Below, piece by piece: positions 7,217 to 9,067 of a stretch of 9,067 bases of DNA (positions are counted from its first letter, which is position 1; every line of letters begins with the position of its first letter). The position numbers were made by a program, and so were the translations under genes. This stretch comes from an uncultured bacterium (lineage in GTDB: Bacteria; Verrucomicrobiota; Kiritimatiellia; RFP12; UBA1067): assembly GCA_946401765.1 (NCBI GenBank), contig CAMIVJ010000098.1:1-9067 (forward strand). Direction: 5' to 3'. Below the pieces are notes generated by a model. That model was given only the letters and a program-made list of their open reading frames with translations. It was not told where the DNA came from and did not search any database.

Positions 7217-7238
7217 GCGGATATTATCCCATATCCGC
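7217..7238. promoter_or_regulatory. Perfect inverted repeat over the dapL -10 box, possible operator
   Basis: On the minus strand the arms GCGGATAT and ATATCCGC are exact reverse complements separated by a 6-base spacer GGGATA, 22 bases in all. The repeat covers the proposed -10 (7223-7228), and its centre is about 15 bases upstream of the predicted transcript start. An operator in this place would block RNA polymerase. There is no run of U after it, so it does not look like a terminator. No regulator gene is visible in the window. Confidence 0.45.
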
Positions 7239-7251
7239 CACGCGCGCGCAA
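7223..7251 (-). promoter_or_regulatory. dapL: Candidate sigma70-type promoter of dapL
   Basis: Minus-strand -35-like TTGCGC (7246-7251; three of six consensus bases), a 17-base spacer, and -10 GATAAT (7223-7228; five of six). A TGG directly before the -10 gives an extended -10 TGn element, which would offset the weak -35. The predicted transcript start near 7216 leaves a leader of about 30 bases before the ATG at 7186. The AT-rich -10 stands out in a very GC-rich stretch. This placement also argues against the upstream GTG at 7294 as the dapL start. Confidence 0.55.
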
Positions 7252-7323
7252 GCGCGAAATCCATCTTGCCGCCGTGGCGCACCTTTATGCGCACGAACGA
7301 AGACAGACTTTGCTACGCTTGAT

Positions 7324-9067
7324 TCACTCCTCGATGGCGATCTCGGCAAGAGAGGCAAATTCGCGCCCGTTGTGTTCGGCAAGGCCGGTGAAGCGCCAGA
7401 AACGAACGGGGACAGTCCCAGAAAACGCAAACGCCTGCGCGGCGCGCGTTGCCTTCAGCTCGCCCGCGAGTACTTCGCGCCACGCCTTACCGTCCTCCGA
7501 GACCTCGAAACGGAAACCCTTCACGTTCCCGTTCACCCCGTTCTGCCGCTGCCAGATCGTCACGCCCTTCGCCTTCGCGACGCGTCCAAGGTCAACCGTC
7601 ACCGCATGCGGGTACTTCGTGAGCGTCACGCCGTACTGCGAGTGCCAGATGGTCGAGAGGTCGCCGTCAACGAGATGGTCTGCATCGCCTTCGCCCGGCT
7701 CCGCCGAAGTGCACGCGACAATCGTCGGCACGATGTCCTCGCCCGTCCGCACGTCCGGCGGCAGCTCTGCGGGAGGGAGCATCGGGAACTTCTTGCTCCC
7801 CCTGTTCGGAATCCCGATCATGAAATCAAGCTTGAACGTCTTGTTGTTGCGAATGATGTCCCGCCCGAGCGGACCAGGACCACAAGACGCACCGCCAAGC
7901 CCGCGTACCGCCGCGTAGATGCCGAGTTCCGTCTTCGTGGCCTCGGGCAGCTCCTGCGGATGCATCGTTTTCACAAGTTCCGTCGGGGAATACGGGATCG
8001 CCGCGAACGAAAAAGGCTCATTGAGCGACGTCACGGCAAATCCATGGTAATTCGTGTTCGACGATCCTACCGCGACCACATACGTGTCCTCTCTATTGCC
8101 CATGTCTTGCGGCTTCGCGTATCCCTCGACCATTTCGGCAACCGAGCGTCTCCAGAAGCTCTGCATCGCGCCGCTTTTCCTGTCCGGATAGTTCTCGAAC
8201 GGGCCGGCACCAGCCCATGCCACCTTGTCAAGGCGCTTGTCGAGCGTGAAACGGTAGCCGATTCGCGCCAGTTCCATCACGCGGCCGCGCGAACGGATCT
8301 CCGACTGGCAGGCGACCTTGCCGTCGGCGAACACCGTCCATTTCTGCGCGACGACGAAATGCGGGTCGTGCTTTGCGACAGGACCTAGCGGAACGATCTC
8401 GCACGGCTTTCCGTTGTTGCCGCCAAAGCCGACGATACGCTCCTTCTGCTTTCCACGGACGTCCGCGACGACTGTGAAGGATTTCGAGCCGTCGGGATTA
8501 GTCGCCACCTCGGAAATCGACGTGGCCTTCTGGACGAGTTCGCGCAATCCCGCCTGCGCCCACCTGCCGCCAAGCCCGACCTCGTTTGAACTCGGCGCGC
8601 GGAACGCATCTACTGTCATTGGCGCAAGAAGATACTCATTGCCGTCTTTTACGTAGGAGACAAGCGCACCTGTCTCGCGGCAGAAGCGGACCGTTATGTT
8701 TGTGGCGCTGAAGACGAGCGACTTTTCGTCCGAAGCGTCTTTGACCTCGCCCTTGACCGAAAGCAGTTCGCGCTGAGAGAGAAGTTTGGCGTTTATGAAT
8801 TCGGCACCTGCGACGAAGTGGCCCTTTTTGAGGATCCCTTCGTCTCGTGTCAGTGCAATGCCTACTGCACGACCGATTCTCTCTTCGCCATTGGGTCCGA
8901 GGCTTGGCGGCAGGTCGAACGTCTGTGAGCCTCGCGGCGGTATCGAGAGCTCTGCTTGAAAACCTTCCGTTACTAACTTGTACCCTTCGCCGCTCCTAAA
9001 GTAATTGAGGTTCTTTACAGTCACCTTTCTGCCATCGTCCGAAAACTTGATGTCGAACGGCTGGAAC
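7324..9067 (-). CDS. Glycoside hydrolase family 2 beta-galactosidase-like enzyme, C-terminal part with F5/8 type C domain
   Basis: Open at the right edge. 580 residues are visible, beginning FQPFDIKFSDDGRKVTVKNL. The GTG at 9024 is internal, because the frame and the homology continue upstream of it. Residues about 1-100 match LacZ domain 4 (compare its LSGQTIEVTSEYLFRH region). Residues about 118-418 are the beta-galactosidase small-chain domain: TGALVSYVKDGNEYLLAP, AFRAPSSNEVG and GAGPFENYPDRKSGA are clear counterparts of LacZ TGLLSQWWRDGKPMLLTAP, FTRAPLDNDIG and GRGPQENYPDR. Residues about 447-580 are an F5/8 type C (CBM32-like) domain, with ADHLVDGDLSTIWHSQYG, a VDLG strand and VRFWRFTG. 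The catalytic barrel lies outside the window. In the loop matching LacZ Trp999 (GIGGDDSW) this protein has GLGGASCGPGP, with Cys395 in or near the Trp place. The appended domain suggests binding to host or polysaccharide glycans and an exported enzyme, but no signal peptide can be checked. Beta-galactosidase is the best guess, and other GH2 specificities remain possible. Confidence 0.88.
   Translation of the reverse strand, partial: FQPFDIKFSDDGRKVTVKNLNYFRSGEGYKLVTEGFQAELSIPPRGSQTFDLPPSLGPNGEERIGRAVGIALTRDEGILKKGHFVAGAEFINAKLLSQRELLSVKGEVKDASDEKSLVFSATNITVRFCRETGALVSYVKDGNEYLLAPMTVDAFRAPSSNEVGLGGRWAQAGLRELVQKATSISEVATNPDGSKSFTVVADVRGKQKERIVGFGGNNGKPCEIVPLGPVAKHDPHFVVAQKWTVFADGKVACQSEIRSRGRVMELARIGYRFTLDKRLDKVAWAGAGPFENYPDRKSGAMQSFWRRSVAEMVEGYAKPQDMGNREDTYVVAVGSSNTNYHGFAVTSLNEPFSFAAIPYSPTELVKTMHPQELPEATKTELGIYAAVRGLGGASCGPGPLGRDIIRNNKTFKLDFMIGIPNRGSKKFPMLPPAELPPDVRTGEDIVPTIVACTSAEPGEGDADHLVDGDLSTIWHSQYGVTLTKYPHAVTVDLGRVAKAKGVTIWQRQNGVNGNVKGFRFEVSEDGKAWREVLAGELKATRAAQAFAFSGTVPVRFWRFTGLAEHNGREFASLAEIAIEE

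Noticed and set aside
7187..7294. A 36-residue N-terminal extension of DapL from the GTG at 7294
   Set aside because: Known DapL proteins begin near the NENYLK motif, and the extension would be encoded across the predicted promoter and inverted repeat.
7273..7295. Imperfect GC-rich hairpin (CGTGCGC against GCGCCACG with one bulge) after the GH2 stop
   Set aside because: No U-rich tract follows and the stem is imperfect, so it is not convincing as an intrinsic terminator.
5807..7918. A 703-codon open frame on the plus strand, opposite the GspG-like gene, dapL and the GH2 gene
   Set aside because: It lies antisense to three well-supported genes, its translation is rich in Arg, His and Val with no recognisable domain, and such long antisense frames are common in GC-rich DNA.

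Overview
All five genes seen lie on the minus strand of a GC-rich window, so in transcription order they run from high to low coordinates. The order is: the 3' part of a family 2 glycoside hydrolase (7324-9067, open at the right edge), dapL (5957-7186), a short membrane-anchored GspG-like protein (5314-5943), a giant exported C10-family cysteine protease (217-5268), and the first 55 codons of another exported protein (1-166, open at the left edge). I see no RNA genes, CRISPR array, insertion sequence or phage-like feature.

The likely source is a Gram-negative bacterium of the PVC group, perhaps Kiritimatiellota or Lentisphaerota, possibly gut-associated. This is inference from three things together: the DapL route to diaminopimelate, a GspG-type pseudopilin domain, and a very long exported protein made of autotransporter-associated-type beta-strand repeats. 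It was not tested against any database.

Region by region. The right edge carries a LacZ-type beta-galactosidase C-terminus followed by an F5/8 type C (discoidin-like) domain, which points to an enzyme acting on glycans. The 137-base gap after it holds a good candidate promoter for dapL: an extended -10 lying inside a perfect 8-bp inverted repeat. DapL itself looks complete and functional. Thirteen bases after dapL comes a 209-residue protein with a GspG head domain, including an intact calcium-loop-like motif. It lacks the prepilin peptidase motif and has a basic cytoplasmic N-terminal extension. Forty-five bases further, behind a strong Shine-Dalgarno sequence, starts the 1683-residue protease: signal peptide, inhibitory propeptide, C10 catalytic domain, a fibronectin III-like module apparently split by a MAM-like jelly-roll domain, then about 950 residues of beta-rich repeats and a small C-terminal domain. 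A second exported protein begins within 50 bases of its stop.

The tight spacing (13, 45 and 11-50 bases) and lack of a convincing terminator suggest that dapL, the GspG-like gene, the protease and the left-edge gene may be co-transcribed. The combination worth following is the non-canonical pseudopilin directly before a giant secreted protease. Whether the two work together cannot be settled from this window.
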